In this document: in pieces, positions 1-5,602 of the stretch | How the letters are laid out: every line of letters starts with the position of its first letter | Position numbering within the stretch: position 1 is the first letter of the stretch | Position numbers and translations under genes: made by a program | Notes under the pieces: generated by a model | Told to the model about the DNA's origin: nothing | Databases searched by the model: none | Seen by the model: only the letters and a program-made list of their open reading frames with translations | NCBI GenBank assembly: GCA_964517975.1 | Contig: CAZFDM010000001.1 | Location: 1 to 20,094 of the forward strand | Source: JBBIRM01 sp964517975 | GTDB taxonomy: Bacteria > Desulfobacterota > BSN033 > UBA1163 | Direction: 5' to 3' | Length of the DNA stretch: 20,094 nucleotides

Positions 1-563
1 TCCTTGCTTACCCCTCCCGCCAAGGCCAAATCTTCACTTTTCTCAAAAAGTGGGGCGATCCGATCCTCCTGAAGTGCCTTAACATCATTCACATTCACTT
101 TCCTCCCTAAGTTGCGGCTCAGAATATTCTGAAGACTAAGGATTAGAGAACTCCTTAGCCTCACCAAGTGCCCCGGCTTCCGAAGTAAATCCCTTACGGG
201 CCTCTCCTCTTTGGGATAGATGTAACCCTCAGGTAATATTCCTAACCTCAGCATCTCTGCCAACCAAAAGGCATCATGCCTATCATCCGCATGCTTAAGC
301 CCCAAATACTGCTGAATCGCCGAAGGATTAGCCAGATGAACCCGATACCCTACCTCCATCAATCCATCGACCAACCAATACCAGTTATACGTGGACTCCA
401 CCACAACCCCCACTATCTCTTCTTTAAAAGGAACCAGTATCTCTTGAATCCATTCCAGATCATTCGACAGTTTCTTTCTAAATACTCTCTTCCCATCACC
501 ATCAATAATACCTAAATAATTATTGTTGCCATGAAGATCAAAACCTGCATATAATGCTCTCAT
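1..563 (-). CDS. IS110-family transposase, N-terminal part (cut by window edge)
   Basis: Reading leftwards from an ATG at 563, the frame is open for 187 codons to the window edge. The protein begins MRALYAGFDLHGNN and carries the RuvC-like DEDD pattern of IS110 transposases: Asp9 (GFDLH), Glu56 (VVVEST), and Asp94 and Asp97 in the HADDRHDAFWLAEML stretch that matches the family's KTDxxDA motif. The downstream helical segment (about residues 120-150) fits the start of the family's middle region. The C-terminal domain with the catalytic Ser lies outside the window, so I cannot say whether the copy is intact. A strong Shine-Dalgarno (GGAGG, about 571-575) precedes the start. IS110 elements are mobilised by a bridge RNA encoded in their noncoding end; the leader upstream of this gene is strongly folded (see separate entry). 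Confidence 0.85.
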   Translation of the reverse strand, partial: MRALYAGFDLHGNNNYLGIIDGDGKRVFRKKLSNDLEWIQEILVPFKEEIVGVVVESTYNWYWLVDGLMEVGYRVHLANPSAIQQYLGLKHADDRHDAFWLAEMLRLGILPEGYIYPKEERPVRDLLRKPGHLVRLRSSLILSLQNILSRNLGRKVNVNDVKALQEDRIAPLFEKSEDLALAGGVSK

Positions 564-635
564 AAGGCACCTCCTTGGGTTTAGTTTTACCTCTTCTCCC
601 AAGAATACCACATCTGTGGTATTTCCAGGTGCCTT
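564..635 (-). promoter_or_regulatory. Structured leader of the IS110 transposase, partly hiding its ribosome binding site
   Basis: In the transposase transcript direction, AAGGCACCT (635 to 627) can pair perfectly over 9 bases with AGGTGCCTT (572 to 564), which lies between and partly over the GGAGG ribosome binding site and the ATG at 563. Inside this stem sits a second hairpin, ATACCACATCTGTGGTAT (605-622), with 8-base arms and a 2-base loop. The fold could limit transposase translation, or belong to the noncoding-RNA end of the element. The pairing is seen directly; the function is inferred. Confidence 0.5.
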
Positions 636-649
636 TTATATGATTATCA

Positions 650-757
650 GATTTCCCCGGCGAAACTCTTCCGTTTCCTAAAAGAGATTCACCAATTTGG
701 CGAACGTAGCATCCACCCCTTCAGTTTAGAGGTAAAGGATAAGATTGAAGGGATTAA
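650..757 (+). pseudogene. Possible C-terminal remnant of an unidentified protein
   Basis: A short open stretch reads SPAKLFRFLKEIHQFG followed by a tail ending VKDKIEGIN and a stop at 755-757. It has protein-like composition but no start codon with a ribosome binding site, and it follows the IS110 leader directly, so it may be the end of a gene interrupted by the insertion. I do not recognise the family. The rest of the interval between the transposase start and the BrnT promoter shows nothing else clear. Confidence 0.2.
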
Positions 758-808
758 CTAATTGGATTTTAAAAGCGGAGAGTTTATGAATAAACAAGAA
801 ATTTGGAA

Positions 809-851
809 TTGACAAGAAAAAATAAATATGTATATATTGTTAGTATACTAA
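809..851 (+). promoter_or_regulatory. brnTA promoter with palindromic operator
   Basis: TTGACA (809-814) and TATATT (833-838), 18 bases apart, form a good sigma-70-type promoter. Directly after the -10 box lies TTAGTATACTAA (840-851), a perfect 12-base palindrome covering the expected transcription start, 16 bases before the brnT start codon. BrnTA operons are known to be repressed by the BrnA DNA-binding antitoxin, so this palindrome is the obvious operator candidate. Confidence 0.6.
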
Positions 852-867
852 AATAGAATGGGGATGA

Positions 868-1188
868 ATGGATATTCTGTCGCAGGTTGAGGGATTTGAT
901 TGGGATAAAGGGAATATCGAAAAGAATTGGGACCAACATCGAGTCAGCTATATTGAATGCGAGGAGGTTTTTTTCAACCAGCCTCTTCTGATTCAAGAGG
1001 ATGAAATTCATTCGATGGCTGAACCTCGATATTATGGTTTAGGGAGAACAAACGACGGGCGCTACCTTTTTATTGTTTTTACTGTTAGAAAGAATAAGAT
1101 AAGGGTCATCTCTGCAAGGGATATGAGTAGAAAAGAAAGGAGGATTTATCGTGAGCAAATTGAAAAAACTACCAAGGTTCAAGAGTGA
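868..1188 (+). CDS. brnT: BrnT family toxin (ribonuclease of a type II toxin-antitoxin pair)
   Basis: This 106-residue protein matches the BrnT (DUF497) family from end to end: FDWDKGNIEKNWDQHRVSY near residues 10-28, then EEVFF, then an Arg-rich strand (EPRYYGLGRTNDGRYLFIVF) and the closing IRVISARDMSRKERRIY. BrnT is a RelE-like ribonuclease that arrests growth when free of its antitoxin. The conserved His25 of the KxxxH motif, and the Arg and Tyr of the ISAR...ERRIY end, are present, so the toxin looks active. It overlaps the downstream brnA by 38 bases, the usual arrangement for this pair. The ribosome binding site before the start is weak (GGGGA), as is common for toxins placed ahead of their antitoxins. 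The C-terminal tail after RRIY is slightly long. Confidence 0.85.
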   Translation: MDILSQVEGFDWDKGNIEKNWDQHRVSYIECEEVFFNQPLLIQEDEIHSMAEPRYYGLGRTNDGRYLFIVFTVRKNKIRVISARDMSRKERRIYREQIEKTTKVQE

Positions 1189-1429
1189 GAAAAGGGAGTT
1201 AGAGTTTTGGGCCACTCATGATTCCACTGAGTATATTGATTATTCAAAGGCCAAAAGGGCAGTATTCCCAAACTTAAAACCTTCGACGAGGACCATCTCT
1301 ATTCGTCTCCCAGAGTCTTTAATTGAGCATCTAAAGGTTTTAGCCAATAAAAGGGATATTCCTTATCAATCTCTGCTCAAGATATTCTTGATGGAAAAGG
1401 TAAAAGAAGAGTTTCACGAAGCGAGATAA
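1151..1429 (+). CDS. brnA: BrnA antitoxin (CopG-type DNA-binding protein)
   Basis: This 92-residue protein starts at a GTG inside the end of brnT, preceded by a strong AGGAGG at about 1138-1143. The N-terminal half (FKSEKRELEFWATHDSTEYIDY, then the KAKRAVFPNLK segment) is the toxin-wrapping part typical of BrnA/CopG antitoxins. The second half (TRTISIRLPESLIEHLKVLANKRDIPYQSLLKIFL) is a ribbon-helix-helix DNA-binding domain. It should neutralise BrnT and, as the complex, bind the palindrome at 840-851. The strong ribosome binding site compared with that of brnT fits the need for antitoxin excess. The pair sits among decayed mobile DNA, which fits horizontal acquisition. Confidence 0.85.
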   Translation: MSKLKKLPRFKSEKRELEFWATHDSTEYIDYSKAKRAVFPNLKPSTRTISIRLPESLIEHLKVLANKRDIPYQSLLKIFLMEKVKEEFHEAR

Positions 1430-1486
1430 GGCATCAATCCATTAATGATGAAGGACTGGGAGGCAAAGCTTCAAAATTCATTTTTT

Positions 1487-1521
1487 AGATTTTCCCAGCG
1501 AAACCTTTCACGCCTTAAAGG
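1487..1521 (+). repeat. Imperfect direct repeat, second copy (first copy 649-685)
   Basis: The stretch AGATTTTCCCAGCGAAACCT resembles AGATTTCCCCGGCGAAACTC at 649, and the similarity continues for about 35 bases with small gaps. The two copies flank the brnTA genes. They may be traces of an old duplication or of one coding sequence. The similarity was judged by eye. Confidence 0.3.
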
Positions 1522-1796
1522 AAAAAAATAGGGACAGCGACCATTTAATTTGTCTTCTGGGTCTTTCTTTCGGCAGCGCATTCAATTTTCTTCCAAGCAT
1601 CTTTTCGATATGCATTCCAAATCCCTCGTCTCCACTTGGACGTTCTGTCTTTGTACTTTGCCGAAAATCGTCGATTAATACTGTTTTCTCTTTCCCCAAA
1701 AGATATGTAGACCAATCTTTTATTTTTTTTCAGTCGTGGATTATTTTCTACATAGCGCATCGCTCCGTAGAGATGGATTTCATCAAGTGTACAGGG
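1508..1796 (-). pseudogene. REP-associated tyrosine (Y1) transposase, C-terminal remnant with frameshift
   Basis: Two overlapping minus-strand frames together resemble the end of a Y1_Tnp/RAYT transposase. The upstream frame (open from about 1796) reads DEIHLYGAMRYVENNPRL, matching the family's YVExNPVRA helix. The second frame (about 1655 to 1508) reads RPSGDEGFGMHIEKMLGRKL and then a basic tail, matching the family's GRPxGDExFxxxLEKxLGRxL ending. A frameshift separates them at roughly 1640-1690. The catalytic Tyr and HUH motif would lie further N-terminal and are absent: the frame ends upstream at a stop near 1797. The fragment lies inside the inverted repeats of the 365-bp element, except that the second frame reads through the left repeat. 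Confidence 0.6.
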
Positions 1797-1890
1797 TTAT
1801 TCATAGGGCAGTAGCCCCCTATCTTTAAAAAAAACTTTTTATTATACTACCTGCTTTATTTATTTCCATAAATGGTCGCTGTCCCTATTT
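1526..1890. mobile_element. 365-bp element with perfect 22-bp inverted ends (decayed REP-type transposon unit)
   Basis: The 22 bases at 1526-1547 (core GGGACAGCGACCATTT) recur as an exact reverse complement at 1869-1890. Between them lies a frameshifted fragment of a REP-associated Y1 transposase on the minus strand. This fits a degenerate or internally deleted unit that once moved, or was moved in trans, by a Y1-type enzyme. No target duplication is obvious outside the repeats. Both ends being identical while the gene is broken suggests the ends are still maintained or recently spread. Confidence 0.65.
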
Positions 1891-1909
1891 AAACACACAT
1901 TATAGTACG

Positions 1910-2008
1910 GTGAGCAAGGTGACGGCCAGGTTGAGAGCGGAGATGGTCAAGGATGATAAGGAATTGTCGAAACTAACGAATCGCCTTCATTCACATTTCA
2001 AGGCTTGA
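1910..2008 (+). pseudogene. Short ORF remnant, unidentified
   Basis: A GTG-started frame of 32 residues (TARLRAEMVKDDKELSKLTN in its middle) looks helical and protein-like but has no good ribosome binding site and lies immediately after the inverted-repeat element. It vaguely recalls the helical middle region of transposases (xLxNRLH), but this is too weak to name it. It is probably a fragment cut off when the element inserted. Confidence 0.2.
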
Positions 2009-2038
2009 CACCTTTTCTACGGGTACTATCGCTCTTAA

Positions 2039-2194
2039 ATGAGCCGACCGGAGAACAGTCGGATGCTTGATCTTCTCGCCGCATTATTGCACCAGGCCAA
2101 TTTCTCGGTTGGATGTTATTGCAATGATGAGCAGCACCGTCATCATTCTGTGCTTCGCCAAATTCTCGTTGAGCGTGGTGCTGCGCTTGTCTGA
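2039..2194 (+). pseudogene. DUF488-like C-terminal fragment (51 residues)
   Basis: The frame from ATG 2039 to TGA 2194 contains MLDLLAALLHQANFSVGCYC followed by NDEQHRHHSVLRQILVERGA. This resembles the C-terminal part of DUF488 proteins, where a strand ending in a Cys-x-Cys-like motif is followed by a CHRSVL-type helix and a GA-ending strand. The family is normally well over 100 residues, so this is a truncated copy. In the expected Cys-His-Arg triplet the Cys is replaced (HRHHS). No ribosome binding site is evident. The assignment is from motif memory only. Confidence 0.4.
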
Positions 2195-2217
2195 ATGAAT
2201 CAATTGTTGGACTTTCC

Positions 2218-4185
2218 TTATTTCAAACCGGCTTTGCGGAGGGAGTCGATGAAACGTGCTTTTATAGCCGGGTCTTTGTGTGGAGTTGTTTTTTCCATTT
2301 GCTCCAACGAAAATTTTGGGTTTATCTTGAGGACTTGGGCCGCCGCCTCCCGGGCCTCCTTTTCCCTTCCTGCCATGCTTTGTGCAGAAGCCAGGACGAT
2401 ATATGACAATAAATCCCTTGGCTCGCGCTCAATCGCTTTTTTGACCTGAGCAATGGATTCTTCGTACAGCCCAATATCACGAAGCGCTGCCGCATAGTGA
2501 CGCAAATAGGTATTGGGGGGTTTAGGATTGAGCCGTATGGCGCTTTGGAAATAGGAGAGAGATTCTTCTTGTCTCCCTAAGTAGAGTAAAACAATCGCAT
2601 AAATGCAAACTACATCAGCAGAATTTGGCTCAAGTTTGAACCCCCGTTCCACTTGGGCAATGGCTTCATCATATCTCCTCGCCAAGAGCAATGCATAACC
2701 TAAGCCAGAATAAGCCAAGGCAAAGGAGTTATCGAGACCAATCGCTTTCTTATATAAATCAATACATTTCTTCAGAGATTCCTGAGGGTTCTCACTCAAT
2801 CCAAGCCATATATCAATGATGGTAGCAAGCGCAAGCGCCCTGTATGCGTATGCATAATTTGGGTCAAGGGTAATCGCTTCCTCTGCGAGTTTCCTTCCCC
2901 TGATATTGCCCTCTATCGTGCTCTGAAAGGAAAGCCATGTTGCCTCCATGACCTTCATATAGGCATCAAGATTTTTAGTGCCTTTCGAAAATATTCGCAC
3001 TTGTTCACCATCTGTTAATTTCACCTGCAATGCTGTGATGATATGTTTTGTAATTTCATCTTGGACAGTAAATATCTCCTTAAGTTTCCTGTCGTAACGC
3101 TCCGCCCATAAATGGCGTCCGGTCAGAGCGTCGGTCAATTGAGCCGTGATTCTTAATAGCTCCTCAGACTTTCGGACACTCCCCTCCAGGACATACTGCA
3201 CCCCTAACTCCTCAGCGACCTGCTGTACCTTGAAGGGTTTCCCCTTGTAAGTAAACGTGGAGTTTCGGGCAATCACAAACAGCTTTGGAATCTTAGAGAG
3301 GGTTGTGATGATCTCTTCGCTCAAGCCGTCGCAAAAGGACTCCTGGCGGGGGTCATCGGTCATATTCACAAACGGTAGCACTGCAATGGATGGTTTGTCA
3401 GGCAAAGGAAAGGCCATCCTTTCAATTGATGCAACCTTGCCTGAAGGGGAGTAAAAATAGGCTCTCCAGACAGTCATAGCTGAAACGGCAAGGATAATTG
3501 CGGCCACCACGACAGCCCACCGCCATCGGCTTCTTAAGGCAATCTTCCATTTTGTAGCAGGGGGTGCAAGAGCCTCAGGTTCTTTGGAAATAAGTTCAAC
3601 AGGCTCCGGTTTCCCCTCTCCCTTCTGCTTGAGGCTTGAAATAAACCTTTCCCATGCCTCCGCGTTCTGGTATCCCTCATAGATTATGGCAATATCCTCT
3701 AAACCCGCTCCCAGTTTATCAATCGAAAACCTTAGCCTGATATTCTCCTCGCTCCCCCTGTACTCAAAAAGATTGGCCCAACCGTCTTTTTCTGACTCTG
3801 AAAAGTGATAGGTCTTTCCAACTCCATTCTCTAATTCTTTCTTTTTACCAATAACCTTGAAAAGGGGTCCGTTCTCAAGGTCCGGCAAGGCGTCTTTCCA
3901 TTTTCGATAAATCCTCGGAATCAGACGCTCCTTGTCCGATGATCCGGCTGAACCCCCAATGGTTTCATTAAGCAAGGCGAGCAGGGCAGCATGTTCTTGC
4001 AGGGGGATGGATGTAATTTTTCCAAGTCTTTTCATTTCATTGACGACAAGGGCGATGACCGCAAAGTAAAACATCCGCGAGGGTGAGTCGAAAAGGAGGG
4101 TCAATTCGGTGTTATGCTTGAGATGGATGTGGAATTTGAACTGATTCAGGTCGATTTTTATGGCCTGTCTGGTTTTTTCGTCCAT
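2218..4185 (-). CDS. Membrane-anchored TolB-like/TPR signalling protein with unfamiliar N-terminal domain
   Basis: The protein has 655 residues in three parts. Residues 1-190 are a soluble domain that I do not recognise (SRMFYFAVIALVVNEMKRLG and RIYRKWKDALPDLE are its clearest blocks). One membrane helix follows at about 222-243, after a basic RSRWRW stretch that predicts a cytoplasmic N-terminus. Residues 264-395 are the TolB-like domain (KPSIAVLPFVNMTDDP, then DGLSEEIITTLSKIPKLFVIAR, then YVLEGSVRKS, then TDALTGRHLWAERYDR) often attached to class III adenylate cyclases and CadC-like regulators. Residues 430-625 hold TPR repeats (for example FALAYSGLGYALLLARRYDE). No cyclase or winged-helix domain is present. 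It resembles a CadC-type layout, with a cytoplasmic output and a periplasmic sensor, but its output is unknown. It is a single-gene unit with its own promoter. Confidence 0.75.
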   Translation of the reverse strand: MDEKTRQAIKIDLNQFKFHIHLKHNTELTLLFDSPSRMFYFAVIALVVNEMKRLGKITSIPLQEHAALLALLNETIGGSAGSSDKERLIPRIYRKWKDALPDLENGPLFKVIGKKKELENGVGKTYHFSESEKDGWANLFEYRGSEENIRLRFSIDKLGAGLEDIAIIYEGYQNAEAWERFISSLKQKGEGKPEPVELISKEPEALAPPATKWKIALRSRWRWAVVVAAIILAVSAMTVWRAYFYSPSGKVASIERMAFPLPDKPSIAVLPFVNMTDDPRQESFCDGLSEEIITTLSKIPKLFVIARNSTFTYKGKPFKVQQVAEELGVQYVLEGSVRKSEELLRITAQLTDALTGRHLWAERYDRKLKEIFTVQDEITKHIITALQVKLTDGEQVRIFSKGTKNLDAYMKVMEATWLSFQSTIEGNIRGRKLAEEAITLDPNYAYAYRALALATIIDIWLGLSENPQESLKKCIDLYKKAIGLDNSFALAYSGLGYALLLARRYDEAIAQVERGFKLEPNSADVVCIYAIVLLYLGRQEESLSYFQSAIRLNPKPPNTYLRHYAAALRDIGLYEESIAQVKKAIEREPRDLLSYIVLASAQSMAGREKEAREAAAQVLKINPKFSLEQMEKTTPHKDPAIKARFIDSLRKAGLK

Positions 4186-4254
4186 TTTTTGGCCCCGACC
4201 AGTTTTTTAAATAGTGGAGGAATCTAAAAGGGTTATGTAGAAATACAAAAAAGT

Positions 4255-4304
4255 CTCATGGTTTAAACCATAAGCTATTATACACCAGATTTAAAATCAA
4301 GCAA
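4255..4304 (-). promoter_or_regulatory. Promoter and operator-like palindrome of the TolB-like/TPR gene
   Basis: On the minus strand, TTGCTT (4304-4299) and a consensus TATAAT (4282-4277) are 16 bases apart. Just downstream lies ATGGTTTAAACCAT (4258-4271), a perfect 14-base palindrome that extends to 20 bases (4255-4274) with one mismatched pair. It covers the expected transcription start, the position of a repressor operator. The leader before the start codon is then about 85 bases. Confidence 0.55.
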
Positions 4305-4385
4305 AAATATTATTCTAACAACTTTTTTCAATTACCATCTGGGATATAACTATGAAAAGGATACCCCTGAAAATGCCAAGATAAG

Positions 4386-4418
4386 GCCTCTAAAAAGGGC
4401 TCCCCCCCTTTTAGAGGC
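4386..4418. repeat. Hairpin with 10-base stem
   Basis: GCCTCTAAAA (4386-4395) pairs with TTTTAGAGGC (4409-4418) around a loop containing a run of seven C. No T-tract follows on either strand, so it does not look like a standard terminator, and it lies between two divergent genes. Confidence 0.45.
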
Positions 4419-4435
4419 TTCCACAAATGATGGTC

Positions 4436-4577
4436 TCGTAAAAAGTCAATATCACCCTTCGACCTGTCTGCCAGGCACAGGCAGGCAGGCTCAGGGTGAA
4501 CGGTCCAACCTATTGATATTCCGTTCGTGCTGAGCTTGTCGAAGCATGGATGGAATACTGTAAACGACTCTTTACGA
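4436..4577. repeat. Nested imperfect inverted repeat (MITE-like), about 142 bp
   Basis: TCGTAAAAAGTC (4436-4447) is matched by GACTCTTTACGA (4566-4577) with one mismatch. Further in, CTTCGAC (4457-4463) matches GTCGAAG (4538-4544), and GCTCAGGGTGAACGG (4489-4503) matches CCGTTCGTGCTGAGC (4521-4535) with two mismatches. The left arm carries an extra stretch of about 25 bases rich in CAGGCAGG, itself partly palindromic. No coding sequence lies inside. It ends about 40 bases before the lipocalin-like gene. Confidence 0.5.
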
Positions 4578-4614
4578 ATTCGTTACAAATTAAAAACCCA
4601 AAAGGAGGTTTACC

Positions 4615-5130
4615 ATGAATTCCAATCATAAGATGTGGGTAACAAAAGTGATGGCTGGTTCCCTTATTGTGATCATGGCTGGCCTGAGCAGTGTATCCCT
4701 TGCTTTGGCTGATGATCGCGAGAAATTTGTTGGTATTTGGAAACTGATTTCGATTGTCGGTGAGTTTCAAGATACGGGTGAGAAAAGTTACGACTGGGGT
4801 AAAAATCCGACGGGCTACCAGATTTTCACCGCTGAAGGACGACAGATGTTCATCATAGAGTCGGAAGGACGCAAACCACCAAAAACGGAAGCAGACCGTG
4901 AGACGCTTTTCCGAACCATGTTTGCCTGGACGGGTATATATCGCGTCGAAGGAGACAAAATAATCACCAAGGTTGATGTTTCGTGGAACCCCTTCTTTAA
5001 TGGCGCTGAACAGGCCCGGATTTTCAAATTTGAAAACGACCGACTGGTGATCTCAACCGCGTGGACCCCCTCGACAAGGTTTCCGGGAAGGGTGTCGCGA
5101 GGCGTTTTCACCTGGGAACGGGTGAAATAG
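4615..5130 (+). CDS. Secreted lipocalin-like domain protein
   Basis: The 171-residue protein begins with a clear signal peptide (MNSNHKMWVTKVMAG, then a hydrophobic core, with cleavage likely after ALA at about residue 32). The mature part matches the small bacterial lipocalin-like family (PF13924 type): FVGIWKLISI at the start, then NPTGYQIFTAEGRQMFII, then a Trp-Thr-Gly-containing strand (FAWTGIYRVEGDKIITKVDV) and a final FTWERVK. These proteins form a single small beta barrel; their ligands are mostly unknown. Here it should be periplasmic or exported. The start is fixed by AGGAGG at 4603-4608. It is monocistronic, with a terminator directly behind it. Confidence 0.75.
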   Translation: MNSNHKMWVTKVMAGSLIVIMAGLSSVSLALADDREKFVGIWKLISIVGEFQDTGEKSYDWGKNPTGYQIFTAEGRQMFIIESEGRKPPKTEADRETLFRTMFAWTGIYRVEGDKIITKVDVSWNPFFNGAEQARIFKFENDRLVISTAWTPSTRFPGRVSRGVFTWERVK

Positions 5131-5146
5131 GTTTGGGCAACATCCG

Positions 5147-5189
5147 AAAAGGGGACGGTTCTAATTTTATTCAGGACGTCCCCTTTTTT
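5147..5189 (+). terminator. Rho-independent terminator after the lipocalin-like gene
   Basis: AAAAGGGGACG (5147-5157) pairs with CGTCCCCTTTT (5177-5187) over 11 bases, and the T-run continues to 5189. It begins 17 bases after the stop codon. Confidence 0.75.
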
Positions 5190-5202
5190 ATTGATCATAA
5201 AA

Positions 5203-5327
5203 TGGAGTCAGGCAACGGTAATTCGGTATTCCCCTGGGCAGTGATCGGTGATAAAGAATGGCCGTGGTGTGTAAACCTTGAATCCATTTTTGTGGGCGCT
5301 GTACCGTGTTACCGTTGCCTGACCCCA
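5203..5327. mobile_element. 125-bp inverted-repeat element without a gene (MITE-like)
   Basis: The 26 bases at 5203-5228 (starting TGGAGTCAGGCAACGGTAA) are repeated in reverse complement at 5302-5327 (TACCGTGTTACCGTTGCCTG and on) with three mismatches. The 73 bases between show no convincing reading frame. The size and ends fit a non-autonomous miniature element. It lies between a terminator and a tRNA promoter, a harmless site. Confidence 0.55.
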
Positions 5328-5364
5328 ACTAGTATCTAAACGAGTGCAGAACATCTTGAAAAAC

Positions 5365-5393
5365 TTGACAAAATTTATGGAATGGATTAAAAA
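5365..5393 (+). promoter_or_regulatory. Promoter of the tRNA-fMet gene
   Basis: A perfect TTGACA (5365-5370) is followed 17 bases later by TAAAAA (5388-5393), just before the tRNA 5' end at 5404. The -10 box is weak; the surrounding AT-richness supports the call. Confidence 0.5.
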
Positions 5394-5403
5394 TTATTTA
5401 GAT

Positions 5404-5480
<77 letters not shown>

Positions 5481-5486
5481 ATTCAG

Positions 5487-5518
5487 AAAAGGCCAGGGAT
5501 TTGTTTCTGGCCTTTTTT
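5487..5518 (+). terminator. Rho-independent terminator after tRNA-fMet
   Basis: AAAAGGCCAG (5487-5496) pairs with CTGGCCTTTT (5507-5516), followed by more T. It lies 7 bases after the tRNA. Confidence 0.85.
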
Positions 5519-5533
5519 CTTCCCATTTTTTAC

Positions 5534-5563
5534 TTGACAGAGGAAGGACCTTTCACATATAAG
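5534..5563 (+). promoter_or_regulatory. Promoter of the cyclic-nucleotide phosphodiesterase gene
   Basis: TTGACA (5534-5539) and TATAAG (5558-5563) are 18 bases apart, directly behind the tRNA terminator and about 40 bases before the start codon. Confidence 0.55.
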
Positions 5564-5602
5564 TTAGGACGTTTGGGAGACCACCCTCTTTAGGAGAAGA
5601 AG

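Noticed and set aside
276..515. Plus-strand reading frame of 79 residues
   Set aside because: It is antisense to the IS110 transposase, which has clear catalytic motifs.
784..1011. Minus-strand frame of 75 residues over brnT
   Set aside because: It lies antisense to the BrnT gene and its promoter; composition reflects AT-rich DNA.
4436..4577. CRISPR-like repetition near CAGGCAGG and CTTCGAC
   Set aside because: The copies are inverted, not regularly spaced direct repeats, and no cas genes are present.
5061..5339. Plus-strand frame of 92 residues running from the lipocalin-like gene into the inverted-repeat element
   Set aside because: It overlaps a real gene, crosses a terminator and a repeat, and resembles no protein family.
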